64,000 bases of DNA from Rhodococcus sp. 06-462-5 (GTDB lineage Bacteria; Actinomycetota; Actinomycetes; Mycobacteriales; Mycobacteriaceae), in contig NZ_NOYD01000008.1 of assembly GCF_002258315.1 (NCBI RefSeq), forward strand, positions 124,001 to 188,000. Direction: 5' to 3'. The notes beneath the pieces were generated by a model that worked only from the letters and a program-made list of their open reading frames with translations, ran no database searches and was not told the DNA's origin. Position numbers and translations under genes: made by a program. Positions 1-8,820 of this stretch are shown one piece after another (the stretch's first letter is position 1; the number at the start of each line of letters is the position of its first letter).

Positions 1-352
1 TGGCCACCGCTCGTTCGATCTGCTCGGCGCGCAGCCCGAGCGAGCGTTGCACGATACGGAGGTTCTCTGCACCGGTGAGGTGCCCGTATCCGGGTGGAGC
101 TTCGATGAGTGATCCGATGTGCGACAACAATTCGCGGCGAGTGCCGTGATTCATCGGCCTACCGAGGATCTCCACCTCACCGGAGGTCGGTCGGATCAGG
201 GACAGCAGCATTTTCATGGTCGTCGATTTGCCCGATCCGTTCGGACCGAGAAAGCCGTAGACGCAGCCCTCAGGAATGCGAAGGTTCACGTCGTCGACGA
301 CGGTATGCGTGTCGTAGCGCTTGCCGAGGCTGTGAGTTCTGACGATGTCCAT
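1..352 (-). CDS. ABC transporter ATP-binding protein, N-terminal part (gene runs off the window)
   Basis: The first 117 residues of an ABC ATPase are present; the C-terminus lies beyond base 1. The Walker A motif GPNGSGKST is clear, and the Q-loop region reads IGSLIEAPPGYGHLTGAENL. This style (MDIVRTHSLGKRY start, IEAP after the Q-loop) is typical of the BcrA/lantibiotic-immunity class of ATPases, which work with a separate ABC-2 type permease that should lie further left. The ATG at 350-352 is the only start that keeps the usual N-terminal strand. The gene sits just downstream of a two-component system on the same strand and of a perfect palindrome, so it is probably the target of that system. 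Substrate is unknown; antibiotic peptide or lipid stress is an inference. Confidence 0.85.
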   Translation of the reverse strand, partial: MDIVRTHSLGKRYDTHTVVDDVNLRIPEGCVYGFLGPNGSGKSTTMKMLLSLIRPTSGEVEILGRPMNHGTRRELLSHIGSLIEAPPGYGHLTGAENLRIVQRSLGLRAEQIERAVA

Positions 353-406
353 ACCCCGACTGTTCCGCATTCGGCCTGGAGAATCGTCCGCCTGCAGGAG
401 TATTTC

Positions 407-432
407 GGAGGGTATACCCAGGTATACCCTCC
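407..432. promoter_or_regulatory. Perfect 12-2-12 palindrome upstream of the ABC ATPase gene; candidate operator
   Basis: The arms GGAGGGTATACC and GGTATACCCTCC are exact reverse complements with CA between them. The core is also two copies of the 8-bp palindrome GGTATACC spaced by 2 bp. It lies 55-80 bp upstream of the ATPase start and immediately after the response-regulator stop codon. This is the expected place for a binding site of the neighbouring NarL/LuxR-type regulator. There is no T-run after the hairpin on either strand, so a terminator is less likely. Confidence 0.6.
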
Positions 433-434
433 CT

Positions 435-1109
435 TCAGCCGCCGGTACCCGGACCGACCAGTCCCGACTCGTAAGCGGCGATCACTGCCTGGGTGCGATC
501 ACGTACCCCCAGCTTGGACAATATGCGTCCCACGTGGGCTTTCACGGTTACTTCCGACACCGCGATCGCAATGGCAATCTCCGCATTGGACAGCCCGCTC
601 GAGAGGTGGACCAGGACTTCACGTTCACGTGGAGTCAAATCGGCGAGTTGTTCGGCAGAGGTGGACACCGGTCGCGCTCGGGGTGCGGGAGCGGAAGTGA
701 AATGCTCGATCAAGCGCCGCGTGGTACTCGGGGCGACCACCGAATCTCCCTCGTGCACATGCTGAACCGCCGATATCAGCTCGTCGATCGGAGCGTCCTT
801 GACGAGAAAGCCACCGGCACCGGCTCGAAGGGCGTCGAACACGTACTCGTCGAGGTCGAAGGTGGTCAGTATCAGTACTTTCGAGTTCGTGGCTTGCACG
901 ATTGCACGGGTTGCTTCGATGCCGTCCATCACCGGCATTCTGACGTCCATGAGAACGACGTCGGGGTTGGTCGCCCGAACCACGTCGATGCCTTCGCGTC
1001 CGTCGGCAGCTTCGCCGACTATCCGCACCTCGGCGCGCGAGCCGAGCACCAGTTTCAGTCCGGCTCGCACGAGGTTCTGATCATCCACCAGCACAACCGA
1101 TATCGTCAC
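435..1109 (-). CDS. NarL/LuxR-family response regulator
   Basis: A 224-residue response regulator. The receiver domain starts SVVLVDDQ, giving acidic pocket residues D9 and D10, and the phospho-acceptor is D55 in VVLMDVRMP; FLVKDA supplies the conserved lysine. The C-terminal LuxR-type helix-turn-helix starts at LTPREREVL. I chose the GTG at 1107-1109: it overlaps the TGA of the upstream kinase gene (GTGA) and gives the normal family length, whereas the longer reading adds arginine-rich residues belonging to the kinase frame. It is co-transcribed with the kinase. Its likely target is the ABC gene next door through the palindrome at 407-432 (inference). Confidence 0.92.
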   Translation of the reverse strand: MTISVVLVDDQNLVRAGLKLVLGSRAEVRIVGEAADGREGIDVVRATNPDVVLMDVRMPVMDGIEATRAIVQATNSKVLILTTFDLDEYVFDALRAGAGGFLVKDAPIDELISAVQHVHEGDSVVAPSTTRRLIEHFTSAPAPRARPVSTSAEQLADLTPREREVLVHLSSGLSNAEIAIAIAVSEVTVKAHVGRILSKLGVRDRTQAVIAAYESGLVGPGTGG

Positions 1110-2248
1110 CGTACCGCCTCGGCGGGTAATGAGACCGCGACGTGGAATCCGTCCGCGGTCGGGCCTGCGTCGAAGGTGCCGCCCTGCGCGAGAACGCGCT
1201 CCCGCATACCCATCAGCCCCCACCCGGACGCGGACGACGAATCGGTTCCGCGTCCGTCGTCCGCGACGGTCAACTCGATCGTCGCCGGTCCGTAGTTCAG
1301 ATGCACTCGCACGGCTCGAACCTCCGGTCCCGCGTGTTTGCCTACGTTGGTCAACGACTCCTGAATCACACGGTAGATCACCAGCTGCAGACCGGGCGGC
1401 AACTCGACGGGCTCGCCCGTCACGCGATAGTCGACCGGAATGCCCACCGCCCGCGATCGCTCGACGAGCCCGTCGAGCTGGGCGACACCCGGTGCAGGTA
1501 CCCGGTCGACCGGATCGTCGGAATGCAGAACGGTGAGCATCGACCGCATCTCGGTCATTGCTTCTCGCCCGGTGTCTCGAACGGTCTTCATTGCCGCGGC
1601 GGCCGCATCGGGATCCTGCCGGACGGTGCCTGCGGCACCCTCCGACAACAACACGATCGCGCTCAGGCTGTGGGACACGATGTCGTGTATCTCGCGGGCG
1701 ATCCGGGTTCGTTCGGCCGCGGCAGCGTCCCGCTCCACCTGCTCAGCGCGGAGCTGCAGGCTGTGGACGTACTCGTTGCGGACGCGCGCCAGCATTCCGG
1801 TCAGCCACGCGATCGCCACGATCAGCACCAGCAGCCCTACGTCACCGAAGGACATGCTGTACCGCTCCATCGACGGCATCGTCATCGTGATCGTCCACAC
1901 CGCCACTGCGACGGCCGCAGGAACCGAGTTCGACGGCGGTCGACTCCGAGCGACGGCGTGCAGAGCGGGAACGAGCATCACATCTGCGACCAGCAGCTCC
2001 ACCCCGAGCACGAGTTGCAGATAGGCGGTCGCCACAATCACCGAGAACATCGACAAGGGGCGACGGCGATGGAAGACATACGGCAGACACAGTCCGGCCG
2101 GCAGGGCATATGCAATCCAAGAGACCGCACTGTCGGGGACCGCGAATCCCTGGACGGGCAGGTTGTAGGCAAAGACCGCAGCCGCGACAGCGCAGTCCAG
2201 AAACCTGTGATTGCTCCGGCTCGACCGGGCACCATCGATCACCGTCAT
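1106..2248 (-). CDS. Sensor histidine kinase, DesK/NarX-like (HisKA_3)
   Basis: A 380-residue membrane sensor. Residues 1-155 hold about four to five hydrophobic segments with short loops and no large extracellular domain, as in DesK/LiaS-like sensors that read the membrane itself. The dimerisation helix carries AREIHDIVSHS with phospho-acceptor H188, followed by an HATPase_c domain with VIQESLTNVGKHAG (N-box) and VADDGRG (G1 box). It phosphorylates the regulator encoded by the overlapping downstream gene. The ATG at 2248 is preceded by an intergenic region of about 150 bp. The signal sensed is unknown. Confidence 0.92.
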   Translation of the reverse strand: MTVIDGARSSRSNHRFLDCAVAAAVFAYNLPVQGFAVPDSAVSWIAYALPAGLCLPYVFHRRRPLSMFSVIVATAYLQLVLGVELLVADVMLVPALHAVARSRPPSNSVPAAVAVAVWTITMTMPSMERYSMSFGDVGLLVLIVAIAWLTGMLARVRNEYVHSLQLRAEQVERDAAAAERTRIAREIHDIVSHSLSAIVLLSEGAAGTVRQDPDAAAAAMKTVRDTGREAMTEMRSMLTVLHSDDPVDRVPAPGVAQLDGLVERSRAVGIPVDYRVTGEPVELPPGLQLVIYRVIQESLTNVGKHAGPEVRAVRVHLNYGPATIELTVADDGRGTDSSSASGWGLMGMRERVLAQGGTFDAGPTADGFHVAVSLPAEAVR

Positions 2249-2399
2249 CGCCCGATACCGTACTGGACGAGCGCATTCGGGTCACGTCGCAGCGAGTCGG
2301 AAACTACGACACCTCCCGTCGACGCGGCTCTTTACGAGCCCCGTCGCTGCCTTTCTCGCCACTGACGGGCCGTGCGGTTCGGGCAGGGCGCAGAACTGG

Positions 2400-2825
2400 C
2401 TACGGAGCCAGGCGCGACAGGTTCTTCGAGATGCTCGACGTCAGTGCCTTACCGACGATCGCAGCGAGTCCGGGGACCGGCGCGTCGAAACCGATCGTGT
2501 AATCGAGTTCGGTGCCGCCGTCGGCGGTGGGGGTGAACTTCTGCACGCCCCAGTGACCGCGTAGCGGGCCGCCTTTGGTGATGCGGTACTCGATCAGCGA
2601 GTTCGGCTCGGAGGTGACCGTCGTTTCCTCGAACGCCGGTAGCGGGCCGAGTTTCAGACTGCGGGTGGAGCCGACTCCATTGCGCGAGGTGTCACCGTCC
2701 CGAACGCGGCCGATCTTGGCCATGAAGAGCGGCCCCAGGTTCTCGTGTTCGGACAGTGCCGCGAACACGACCTCGGGCGGAGAGACGAAACGGTGCTTGA
2801 CGTGTACGCGGGTGGGTGTCGGCAT
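2400..2825 (-). CDS. SRPBCC (START-like) family protein
   Basis: A 141-residue protein of the SRPBCC/polyketide-cyclase fold: N-terminal strand RVHVKHRFVSPPEVVFAAL, central beta strands ending with the typical GGTELDYTI, then a long C-terminal helix (GLAAIVGKALTSSI). Members bind hydrophobic ligands in a deep cavity; no specific ligand can be read from the sequence. The start MPTPTRVHV was chosen because residues encoded further upstream do not look like this fold and overlap the region after the tRNA terminator. The gene is on the same strand as tRNA-Pro but separated from it by a terminator. Confidence 0.75.
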   Translation of the reverse strand: MPTPTRVHVKHRFVSPPEVVFAALSEHENLGPLFMAKIGRVRDGDTSRNGVGSTRSLKLGPLPAFEETTVTSEPNSLIEYRITKGGPLRGHWGVQKFTPTADGGTELDYTIGFDAPVPGLAAIVGKALTSSISKNLSRLAP

Positions 2826-2893
2826 GTCGAGAAGTCCGTTCGCTGGCTCCGGCAAGGTGGACTCACAGTACGTGAGCACCGCACAACTGAAAA

Positions 2894-2924
2894 TGGACCC
2901 GCTCGAGTGAATCGAGCGAGTCCA
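2894..2924 (-). terminator. Rho-independent terminator after tRNA-Pro
   Basis: On the minus strand a 13-bp stem with one G-T pair (TGGACTCGCTCGA paired with TCGAGCGGGTCCA) closes a TTCAC loop and is followed by TTTTC. It lies 7 bases downstream of the tRNA. Confidence 0.75.
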
Positions 2925-2930
2925 TCTGTG

Positions 2931-3004
<74 letters not shown>

Positions 3005-3021
3005 TGTACCGCTGGAGAAGT

Positions 3022-4083
3022 CTAACTCACGACTGCCTCGGAACGCGAAACGCCCTCGTCGGAGACGTTTTTCGGACCCATTCTCGGGGCCGGAGTGAGC
3101 GTGATCAGCGTGGCCTCGGGCCTGCAGCAGAACCGCGCAGGCGCGTACGGGGACGTTCCGACGCCTGCGGAGACGTGCAGCTGGGTGTGCGCACCCCACT
3201 TGGACGGACCCTTGACTCGCGATCGGTCGATCTCGCAGTTGGTCACCAGAGCGCCGTAGAACGGCAGGCACAGCTGGCCTCCGTGCGTGTGTCCGGCGAG
3301 GACGAGGTCGTATCCGTCCTGGGCGAACTTGTCCAGCACGCGTGGCTCCGGCGAATGGGTGATGCCCAGGCGCAGATCTGCCAACGGGTTCGGCTGACCG
3401 GCGATGGTGTCGTAGCGGTCGCGCTTCAGATGCGGATCGTCGACGCCCGCCGCCGCGATGCGTACCCCGGCGACCTCGAGTTCACGGCGTACGTGCGTGA
3501 CGTCGAGCCAACCGCGCTCGGAGAACGCGGCCCGCAGGTCGCGCCACGGCAGCGATTCACCCGTCGTGCGCTTGTGGTTCTTGTCGAAGTACTTGAACGG
3601 GTTCTTCGGCTTGGGCGCGAAGTAGTCGTTGCTGCCGAACACGAACAGGCCGGGCCGGGCGAGCATCGGGCCCAGTGCCTGCACGACGCTGGGGACGGCG
3701 CGCTGGTGCGAGAGGTTGTCTCCGGTATTGACGACCAGATCGGGCTCGAGCCGGTCCAGTTCGCGCAGCCAGTTCTGCTTCATCCGCTGGCCGGGCATCA
3801 TGTGCAGGTCGCTGATATGCAGCACGCGCAACGTCGCCGAGCCCGGCTCGAGCACCGCCATCGACGTCTCGCGGAGCGTGAACGCATTGCGCTCGATGAG
3901 TGTGGCGTATCCGACGCCGAGCGCGGCCGCTCCTGCCGTCCCGATCACCGAACTCTTCAGTGGTGACGCTCTGACGGCATCTCGCGCCAGCTCTGCGGCA
4001 GAGCGCAGTTGCGTGGAGGCACTGCGCAGTTGCGTCGAAGTGCGGAGAAACGAGGGACTGAATTGTGCGGACACCTCATCCAC
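3022..4083 (-). CDS. Membrane-anchored calcineurin-like metallophosphoesterase (Rv3683-like)
   Basis: A 353-residue phosphoesterase. After an N-terminal region with a hydrophobic stretch near residues 43-60, the metal-binding motifs run in order: ISDLHMMPGQR (D-x-H), VVNTGDN (GD), FGSNDYF (a GSND variant of GNHD), and GHTHGGQ. This order is that of class III metallophosphatases; the paralogues named YkuE/YaeI act on lipid-linked substrates, so a membrane-surface role is plausible. Substrate is not known. The N-terminus repeats the sequence STQLRSA twice, encoded by a short direct repeat. The gene ends 18 bases from tRNA-Pro and is divergent from the YqeY gene. Confidence 0.85.
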   Translation of the reverse strand: MDEVSAQFSPSFLRTSTQLRSASTQLRSAAELARDAVRASPLKSSVIGTAGAAALGVGYATLIERNAFTLRETSMAVLEPGSATLRVLHISDLHMMPGQRMKQNWLRELDRLEPDLVVNTGDNLSHQRAVPSVVQALGPMLARPGLFVFGSNDYFAPKPKNPFKYFDKNHKRTTGESLPWRDLRAAFSERGWLDVTHVRRELEVAGVRIAAAGVDDPHLKRDRYDTIAGQPNPLADLRLGITHSPEPRVLDKFAQDGYDLVLAGHTHGGQLCLPFYGALVTNCEIDRSRVKGPSKWGAHTQLHVSAGVGTSPYAPARFCCRPEATLITLTPAPRMGPKNVSDEGVSRSEAVVS

Positions 4084-4145
4084 GATACGGCAGCAACCGG
4101 ATATGGACGTGCGAGCCGACGACTGCGCCGCGTAGCGTTTCCGCC

Positions 4146-4610
4146 ATGTCCGAACTCAAGGCCCGCCTCCGTACCGACCTCACTGCAGCGATGAAGGCGA
4201 AGGACAAACTCCGCCTGGCAACGCTGCGCATGATTCTCGCCGCCATCCAGACCGAGGAGGTCTCCGGCAAGGAGGCCCACGATCTGACCGACGACGACGT
4301 TCTCAAAGTGCTTGCCAAGGAAGCGAAGAAGCGCGGCGAGTCGGCCGAGATCTACACGCAGAACGGCCGCGGTGAACTCGCCGCCAACGAGCATGCAGAG
4401 GCGCAGATCATCAACGAGTATCTGCCGACTCCGCTCACGGACGAGGAGCTGGCCACCATCGTCGACACTGCCATCGCCCAGGTCGCCGAAGAACTGGGGG
4501 AGCGACCGGCGATGAAGCAGATGGGTCAGGTCATGAAGATCGCGTCGGGACTCGCCGCAGGCAAGGCCGACGGATCGCGACTGTCGAAGGCCGTCAAAGA
4601 CCGCTTGTAG
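4146..4610 (+). CDS. GatB/YqeY domain protein
   Basis: A 154-residue stand-alone YqeY domain, starting MSELKARLRTDL and continuing with the family signature LRMILAAIQTEEV, EAKKRGESAEIY and YLPTPLTDEEL. It matches the tail domain of the GatB subunit of amidotransferases, but free-standing YqeY proteins have no settled function; a role in tRNA binding or translation quality is only inferred. The ATG at 4146 gives the usual family length. A hairpin at 4621-4668 follows the stop codon. Confidence 0.88.
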   Translation: MSELKARLRTDLTAAMKAKDKLRLATLRMILAAIQTEEVSGKEAHDLTDDDVLKVLAKEAKKRGESAEIYTQNGRGELAANEHAEAQIINEYLPTPLTDEELATIVDTAIAQVAEELGERPAMKQMGQVMKIASGLAAGKADGSRLSKAVKDRL

Positions 4611-4620
4611 TGCGCTCCGC

Positions 4621-4668
4621 GCAGTGGTGCGGTTATGTACCCCCTGGGGCACACAACCGCACCACTGC
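4621..4668. repeat. Palindromic intergenic repeat, family A copy 1 (possible bidirectional terminator)
   Basis: A 14-bp perfect stem (4621-4634 with 4655-4668, GCAGTGGTGCGGTT and its complement) encloses a 20-base GC-rich loop. It lies between the convergent yqeY-like and ponA2-like genes. A related, less perfect copy is at 11907-11952, also directly behind a stop codon. Confidence 0.6.
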
Positions 4669-4676
4669 CGCAGGCA

Positions 4677-7043
4677 CTAACGAGGAACGGTTATACCGGG
4701 GATCGCCGGGATCTGGATGCCCGGCGGTAGGTCCGGAATCTGGATGTTCGGCAGCGAAGGCGTCGGAGCCGGGGCAGGCCGAACCGAACCGTCACTGACG
4801 TAGATCGTGATGTTCGATCCGGGGACCGCCGAACCCGACGGCGACGTCGACACCACGGTGCCGCGAGCCGCCTGGTCGGCCGTGGTGGCCACCGTCACCT
4901 GGAAGCCCGCGCCCTGCAGCGTGGACGTCGCCGACGACTGGCTCTGGCCGGTGACGTCGGGTACCTGACCGTTGGCCGAGCCACGGACGTACTTCTGGTC
5001 GACGGGTGGCAACGTGACGGGTCCGAAGTTGGTGGCGATCGGGCTCATGGCGTCGAACCACGTCCTGGCCGGTTCGTTGCCGCCGAAGAGGTTGCCGGAC
5101 CCGCAGGGCCGCAGTGGGAACGAGCAGATCTCGCTGGGCGTCGGTGAGTCGCCGTAGGTGTAGACGGCTGCGGCGTAGTTGTTGGTGAAGCCGAGGAAGC
5201 CCGACGACCGGTGCGATTCGGTGGTTCCGGTCTTGCCCGCCATGGGCAGTGTCCAGCCGACCGAGCCGGCCGCGGCGGCGGACGTGCCGCCTGCCTGATC
5301 GTCCTTGCTCATCGCGTTGGCGAGGGTGTTGGCCAATCCGGGCTCGACGACCTGCTCACAGGCCTCCTGGGTGACGGGAACCGGCTTGCCCTCTCGATCG
5401 AACACCGAGTCGATCGGGGTGGGTGGGCACCACTTGCCACCGGACGCCAGCGTGGCCGCCACGTTGGAGAGTTCGAGCGGGTTCACCCAGGTGGGCCCGA
5501 GGGTGAACGAGCCGAGATTCTGATCCTTCTGGAAGTCGGCCATCGACTGGTCGGTGCCCGACGAGCCCGGGTCGTTGTACGAGCGCAGGCCCAGGCGAAC
5601 GGCCATGTCGACCGTCGGGGTGACGCCGACCGACTCGATCAGCTTGACGAACGCGGTGTTGGGGGACTGGGCCAACGCGTCGGTGATGGACAGTGACGCC
5701 GGGTAGTTGCCCGCGTTCTCGACGCAGTAGGTCGCTGCCGGGCAGTTACGTGCTCCGCCGTCGCCGACGCCCTTGACCTCGACGCGCCGAGGAACCTGCA
5801 GCGTTGCGCTGGTACCGAGTCCGCGTTCCATCGCCGCGGCGGTGGTGAAGATCTTGAAGATCGAGCCCGCGCCGTTGCCGATCAGCGAATACGGCTGCGG
5901 CTGCACGGTTTCGTCGGTATCGGCATCGAGCCCGTAGGTGCGGCTGCTGCCCATCGCGAGGATGCGGTGTTGATCCTGCCCGGGTGCCACGACGTTCATC
6001 ACGGTGGCGACACCGTCGAGCGAGGGGCTGGTGTTGCTGACCAGTGCGGCCTTGGTGGAGTTCTGCACCGAGGGATCGAGCGTCGTGCGGATGAGGTAGC
6101 CGCCCTTGTCGATCTGCTCCCGGCTGATGCCGGCGTCGGCGAGGTACTGCAAGGCGTAATCACAGAAGAATCCGCGGTCACCTGCCGCGATGCATCCGCG
6201 GGGCAGGGTCTGGGGGACCGGCAGTACGCCGAGCGGCTCGGATTTGAGGGCGGCGAGCTCGTCGGCGCGTTCGGGGAGGTTCTGGATCATCGTGTCGAGC
6301 ACGGTGTTCCGGCGCTCGATCACGCCCTCCTCGTTGGTGTACGGATTGAGCGCCGAGCTGGACTGCACCATGCCCGCGAGCATCGCGGCCTGGACGGCGC
6401 TGAGCTGGCTGGCGTCGATGCCGAAGTAGGTCTGGGCCGCGTCCTGGATGCCGAAGGACGCGTTACCGAACGGCACCAGGTTGAGGTAGCGGGTGAGGAT
6501 CTCGTCCTTGGTCAGTTCCTTGTCGAGCGTCAACGCCATCCGGATCTCACGGATCTTGCGAGCGGGCGTCGTCTCGATGGCCGCGCGGCGCTCGGCGTCG
6601 GTCTTGGCCACCACGAGCAGCTGATAGTTCTTCACGTACTGCTGGTCGATGGTGGACGCGCCCTGCTCGACCTGCCCGCTGGTGGTGTTGGTCAGGAAGG
6701 CTCGGAGCGTGCCCTGCCAGTCCACGCCCTGGTGCTCGGCGAAGCGGCGGTCCTCGATCGAGACGATGGCGAGCTTCATCTCGTTGGAGATCTGGTCGCT
6801 CGGCACCTCGAATCGACGCTGCTCGTACAGCCAGGCGATGGGCGTGCCGTTGACGTCCGTCATCGTCGAGACGGCAGGCACTGCGCCTTCGACCAACTCG
6901 GCCGAGACGTTGTCGACGGTATCGGCGGCGCGGTTGGACGCGTACCCGAACCCACCGGCCAAGGGGAACATCACGCCGGCGAGCAATGCACCGGCGAGTG
7001 CTGAACATCCGGCGAGCTTCGCCACGGTTTTTCCAACTGACAC
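4677..7043 (-). CDS. ponA2: Bifunctional class A penicillin-binding protein with PASTA domain (PonA2-like)
   Basis: A 788-residue peptidoglycan synthase. After a short cytosolic tail and one membrane segment (about residues 8-32) comes the GT51 glycosyltransferase domain (SIEDRRFAEHQGVDW, then GASTIDQQYVKN), then the transpeptidase domain with catalytic serine in GAGSIFKIFT (SxxK), SPN, and KTGTTE. One PASTA repeat (VPDVTGQSQSSATSTLQGAG) and a proline-rich tail finish the protein. It polymerises and cross-links peptidoglycan outside the membrane. I chose the GTG at 7041-7043 (VSVGKTVAKLAG) because it gives a normal N-terminal anchor; longer versions add arginine-rich residues. It is divergent from whiB, as in mycobacteria. 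Confidence 0.95.
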   Translation of the reverse strand: MSVGKTVAKLAGCSALAGALLAGVMFPLAGGFGYASNRAADTVDNVSAELVEGAVPAVSTMTDVNGTPIAWLYEQRRFEVPSDQISNEMKLAIVSIEDRRFAEHQGVDWQGTLRAFLTNTTSGQVEQGASTIDQQYVKNYQLLVVAKTDAERRAAIETTPARKIREIRMALTLDKELTKDEILTRYLNLVPFGNASFGIQDAAQTYFGIDASQLSAVQAAMLAGMVQSSSALNPYTNEEGVIERRNTVLDTMIQNLPERADELAALKSEPLGVLPVPQTLPRGCIAAGDRGFFCDYALQYLADAGISREQIDKGGYLIRTTLDPSVQNSTKAALVSNTSPSLDGVATVMNVVAPGQDQHRILAMGSSRTYGLDADTDETVQPQPYSLIGNGAGSIFKIFTTAAAMERGLGTSATLQVPRRVEVKGVGDGGARNCPAATYCVENAGNYPASLSITDALAQSPNTAFVKLIESVGVTPTVDMAVRLGLRSYNDPGSSGTDQSMADFQKDQNLGSFTLGPTWVNPLELSNVAATLASGGKWCPPTPIDSVFDREGKPVPVTQEACEQVVEPGLANTLANAMSKDDQAGGTSAAAAGSVGWTLPMAGKTGTTESHRSSGFLGFTNNYAAAVYTYGDSPTPSEICSFPLRPCGSGNLFGGNEPARTWFDAMSPIATNFGPVTLPPVDQKYVRGSANGQVPDVTGQSQSSATSTLQGAGFQVTVATTADQAARGTVVSTSPSGSAVPGSNITIYVSDGSVRPAPAPTPSLPNIQIPDLPPGIQIPAIPGITVPR

Positions 7044-7319
7044 AGAGCACAGCGTACGTGGGTACCGCTCGGACCGGCAGAGGCCTGCATGCGCTGTGCG
7101 CTGCGCCCCTGCTCGGGACGGCCGTACCAGAAATGTGACCCCGCCGTCTTGCATTCGGGGCTCGCGTTACCTAAATTATGAGCACGGTGTGATTCGCATA
7201 ACACTTGATAATGAATGTGGGGCAGCTCCTAGAATTTGTGCTTCGCCAGACGAGGTACAAACCGCTTCGAGCCTCCGGGACGTCCAGCGAGGACGTCCGC
7301 AACGCAAAGGGGTATCCGC

Positions 7320-7643
7320 ATGCACACGACAACCGCGCCGACGCGACTCGATGTAGAAGAAGCAGAGGCACGCATCGCCTGGGTGTCGCACGCCCGTTGC
7401 AAGGGCACTGACCCGGACCAGCTCTTCGTCCGGGGTGCAGCGCAGCGCAAGGCTGCGACCATCTGCCGGCATTGCCCGGTGCTGATGCAGTGCGGTGCGG
7501 ATGCACTCGACAACCGTGTCGAGTTCGGTGTCTGGGGCGGCATGACGGAACGTCAGCGCCGGGCGCTGCTCAAGCAGCACCCCGAGGTCGACTCCTGGTC
7601 CGAATTCTTCGAGACCCAGCGCCAGCAGCAAGCAGCTATCTAG
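7320..7643 (+). CDS. whiB4: WhiB-family iron-sulfur transcription factor (WhiB4-like)
   Basis: A 107-residue WhiB protein with four cysteines, C27, C49, C52 and C58 (C-x21-C-x2-C-x5-C), that ligate a 4Fe-4S cluster, followed by the G(V/I)WGG turn (GVWGGMTERQRR) and a basic C-terminal helix for DNA binding. The context opposite ponA2 and convergent with the ArsA-like pair matches whiB4 of M. tuberculosis, a redox sensor. The ATG at 7320 was chosen over an upstream start because WhiB4 proteins start close to the first helix. A GATAAT hexamer at 7207-7212 is a possible -10 box, giving a leader of about 100 bases. Confidence 0.93.
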   Translation: MHTTTAPTRLDVEEAEARIAWVSHARCKGTDPDQLFVRGAAQRKAATICRHCPVLMQCGADALDNRVEFGVWGGMTERQRRALLKQHPEVDSWSEFFETQRQQQAAI

Positions 7644-7653
7644 CACCCTGCCC

Positions 7654-7676
7654 GGCAGGGCTGGATCAGCCCTGCC
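7654..7676. terminator. Hairpin between convergent whiB and ArsA-like genes
   Basis: A perfect 9-bp stem (GGCAGGGCT with AGCCCTGCC) and a 5-base loop, placed 10 bases after the whiB stop codon and 14 bases before the end of the opposite gene. There is no T-run, so it may act as a two-sided processing or stalling signal. Confidence 0.5.
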
Positions 7677-7689
7677 AGGTACGGCTTGT

Positions 7690-8820
7690 CTAGCCCTTGC
7701 GGGTCAGCTGATCGGCCACCGCACGTAGCGCGGCGAGATCGGAGACCTCGAACGGCAGCGACGGAACACCGACGATGGGCACCCGAGGGTGCGCACCGGT
7801 GAAGCGTCGGAGCAACCGCACCTCCCGCGCAGCCGTGACCGCACGCTGGGCGTGGATCCGGAGGACTGCGGCGGTCAGATCCGCGCCGGGGTCCTCGATT
7901 CGATCGAGCAGATCTGCGGCCGTCGCAGCGTGATCGGCTTGCACCGTCGACAGCGTCGGGTGCGTTCGGTTCACCACCAAGCCTGCCAGCGGCATCTTCT
8001 CCGCGGACAATCGCTCCACGAAGAACGCTGCCTCGCGCAGCGCGTCGGGTTCTGCGGCAGCGACGACGAGGAAGCTGGTGCCGTCCTCGCGTAGCAGCTG
8101 GTAGGTACGCGTCGCCCGCTCGCGGAAGCCGCCGAACATCGAATCCAGCGATTGAACGAAAGCCGATGCGTCGGAAAGCATTTGGCTACCGATCACCGTG
8201 GAGACGCCGCGCATGGCCAAGCTCATCGCGCTGGTGACCACGCGGGTGATGCCGCGACCGGGAGCGGTGAGCAGCCGGATGAAGCGGCCGTCGAGGAACG
8301 AGCCGAGTCGCTGCGGCGCGTCGAGGAAGTCCAGCGCGTTGCGCGACGGCGGAGTGTCCACCACGATCAGATCCCACGACGAGTCCAGGGACAACTGCCC
8401 CAACTTCTCCATCGCCATGTACTCCTGCGTGCCCGAGAACGACGACGCCACAGTCTGATAGAACGGATTGGCCAGCACCTGCTCGGCCTTCTCCGGCGTC
8501 GAGTGTTCGATGACCATCTCGTCGAACGTGCGTCGCATGTTCAGCATCATTGCGTGCAGTTCGCCTTTGGCACCGGCACCCAACTTCACCGGCTGCGGGC
8601 TGTTGTCGAGATCGCCGAGACCGAGAGCCTGAGCCAGGCGGCGGGCCGGATCGATCGTCAGCACCACTACCCGCCTGCCCTGCTCGGCAGCCCGCAGTGC
8701 CATCGCTGCTGCGGTGGTCGTCTTACCGACGCCGCCCGCCCCGCAGACCACGACGATCCGGGACGTGGGATCGGTCAGAATGCGGTCAACATCGAGTTCG
8801 GCTGCTACTGGTCGCGTCAT
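7690..8820 (-). CDS. ArsA/Get3-like ATPase, second gene of pair (Rv3680-like)
   Basis: A 376-residue P-loop ATPase with deviant Walker [16 protein letters not shown], switch region [15 protein letters not shown] and [15 protein letters not shown]. This is the ArsA/Get3/MinD-like (SIMIBI) class, which use ATP-driven dimerisation. The metal-ligating cysteines of true arsenite pumps are not visible. It overlaps its upstream partner by 4 bp (8817-8820), and the two gene products presumably form a heteromer as in the mycobacterial pair Rv3679-Rv3680, which has been linked to metabolic and nitrosative stress. The cellular substrate is not evident here. Confidence 0.85.
   Translation of the reverse strand: MTRPVAAELDVDRILTDPTSRIVVVCGAGGVGKTTTAAAMALRAAEQGRRVVVLTIDPARRLAQALGLGDLDNSPQPVKLGAGAKGELHAMMLNMRRTFDEMVIEHSTPEKAEQVLANPFYQTVASSFSGTQEYMAMEKLGQLSLDSSWDLIVVDTPPSRNALDFLDAPQRLGSFLDGRFIRLLTAPGRGITRVVTSAMSLAMRGVSTVIGSQMLSDASAFVQSLDSMFGGFRERATRTYQLLREDGTSFLVVAAAEPDALREAAFFVERLSAEKMPLAGLVVNRTHPTLSTVQADHAATAADLLDRIEDPGADLTAAVLRIHAQRAVTAAREVRLLRRFTGAHPRVPIVGVPSLPFEVSDLAALRAVADQLTRKG

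Noticed and set aside
7188..7203. CRP-like site TGTGATTCGCATAACA in the ponA2-whiB gap
   Set aside because: One half-site is imperfect and there is no further support; kept only as a weak possibility.
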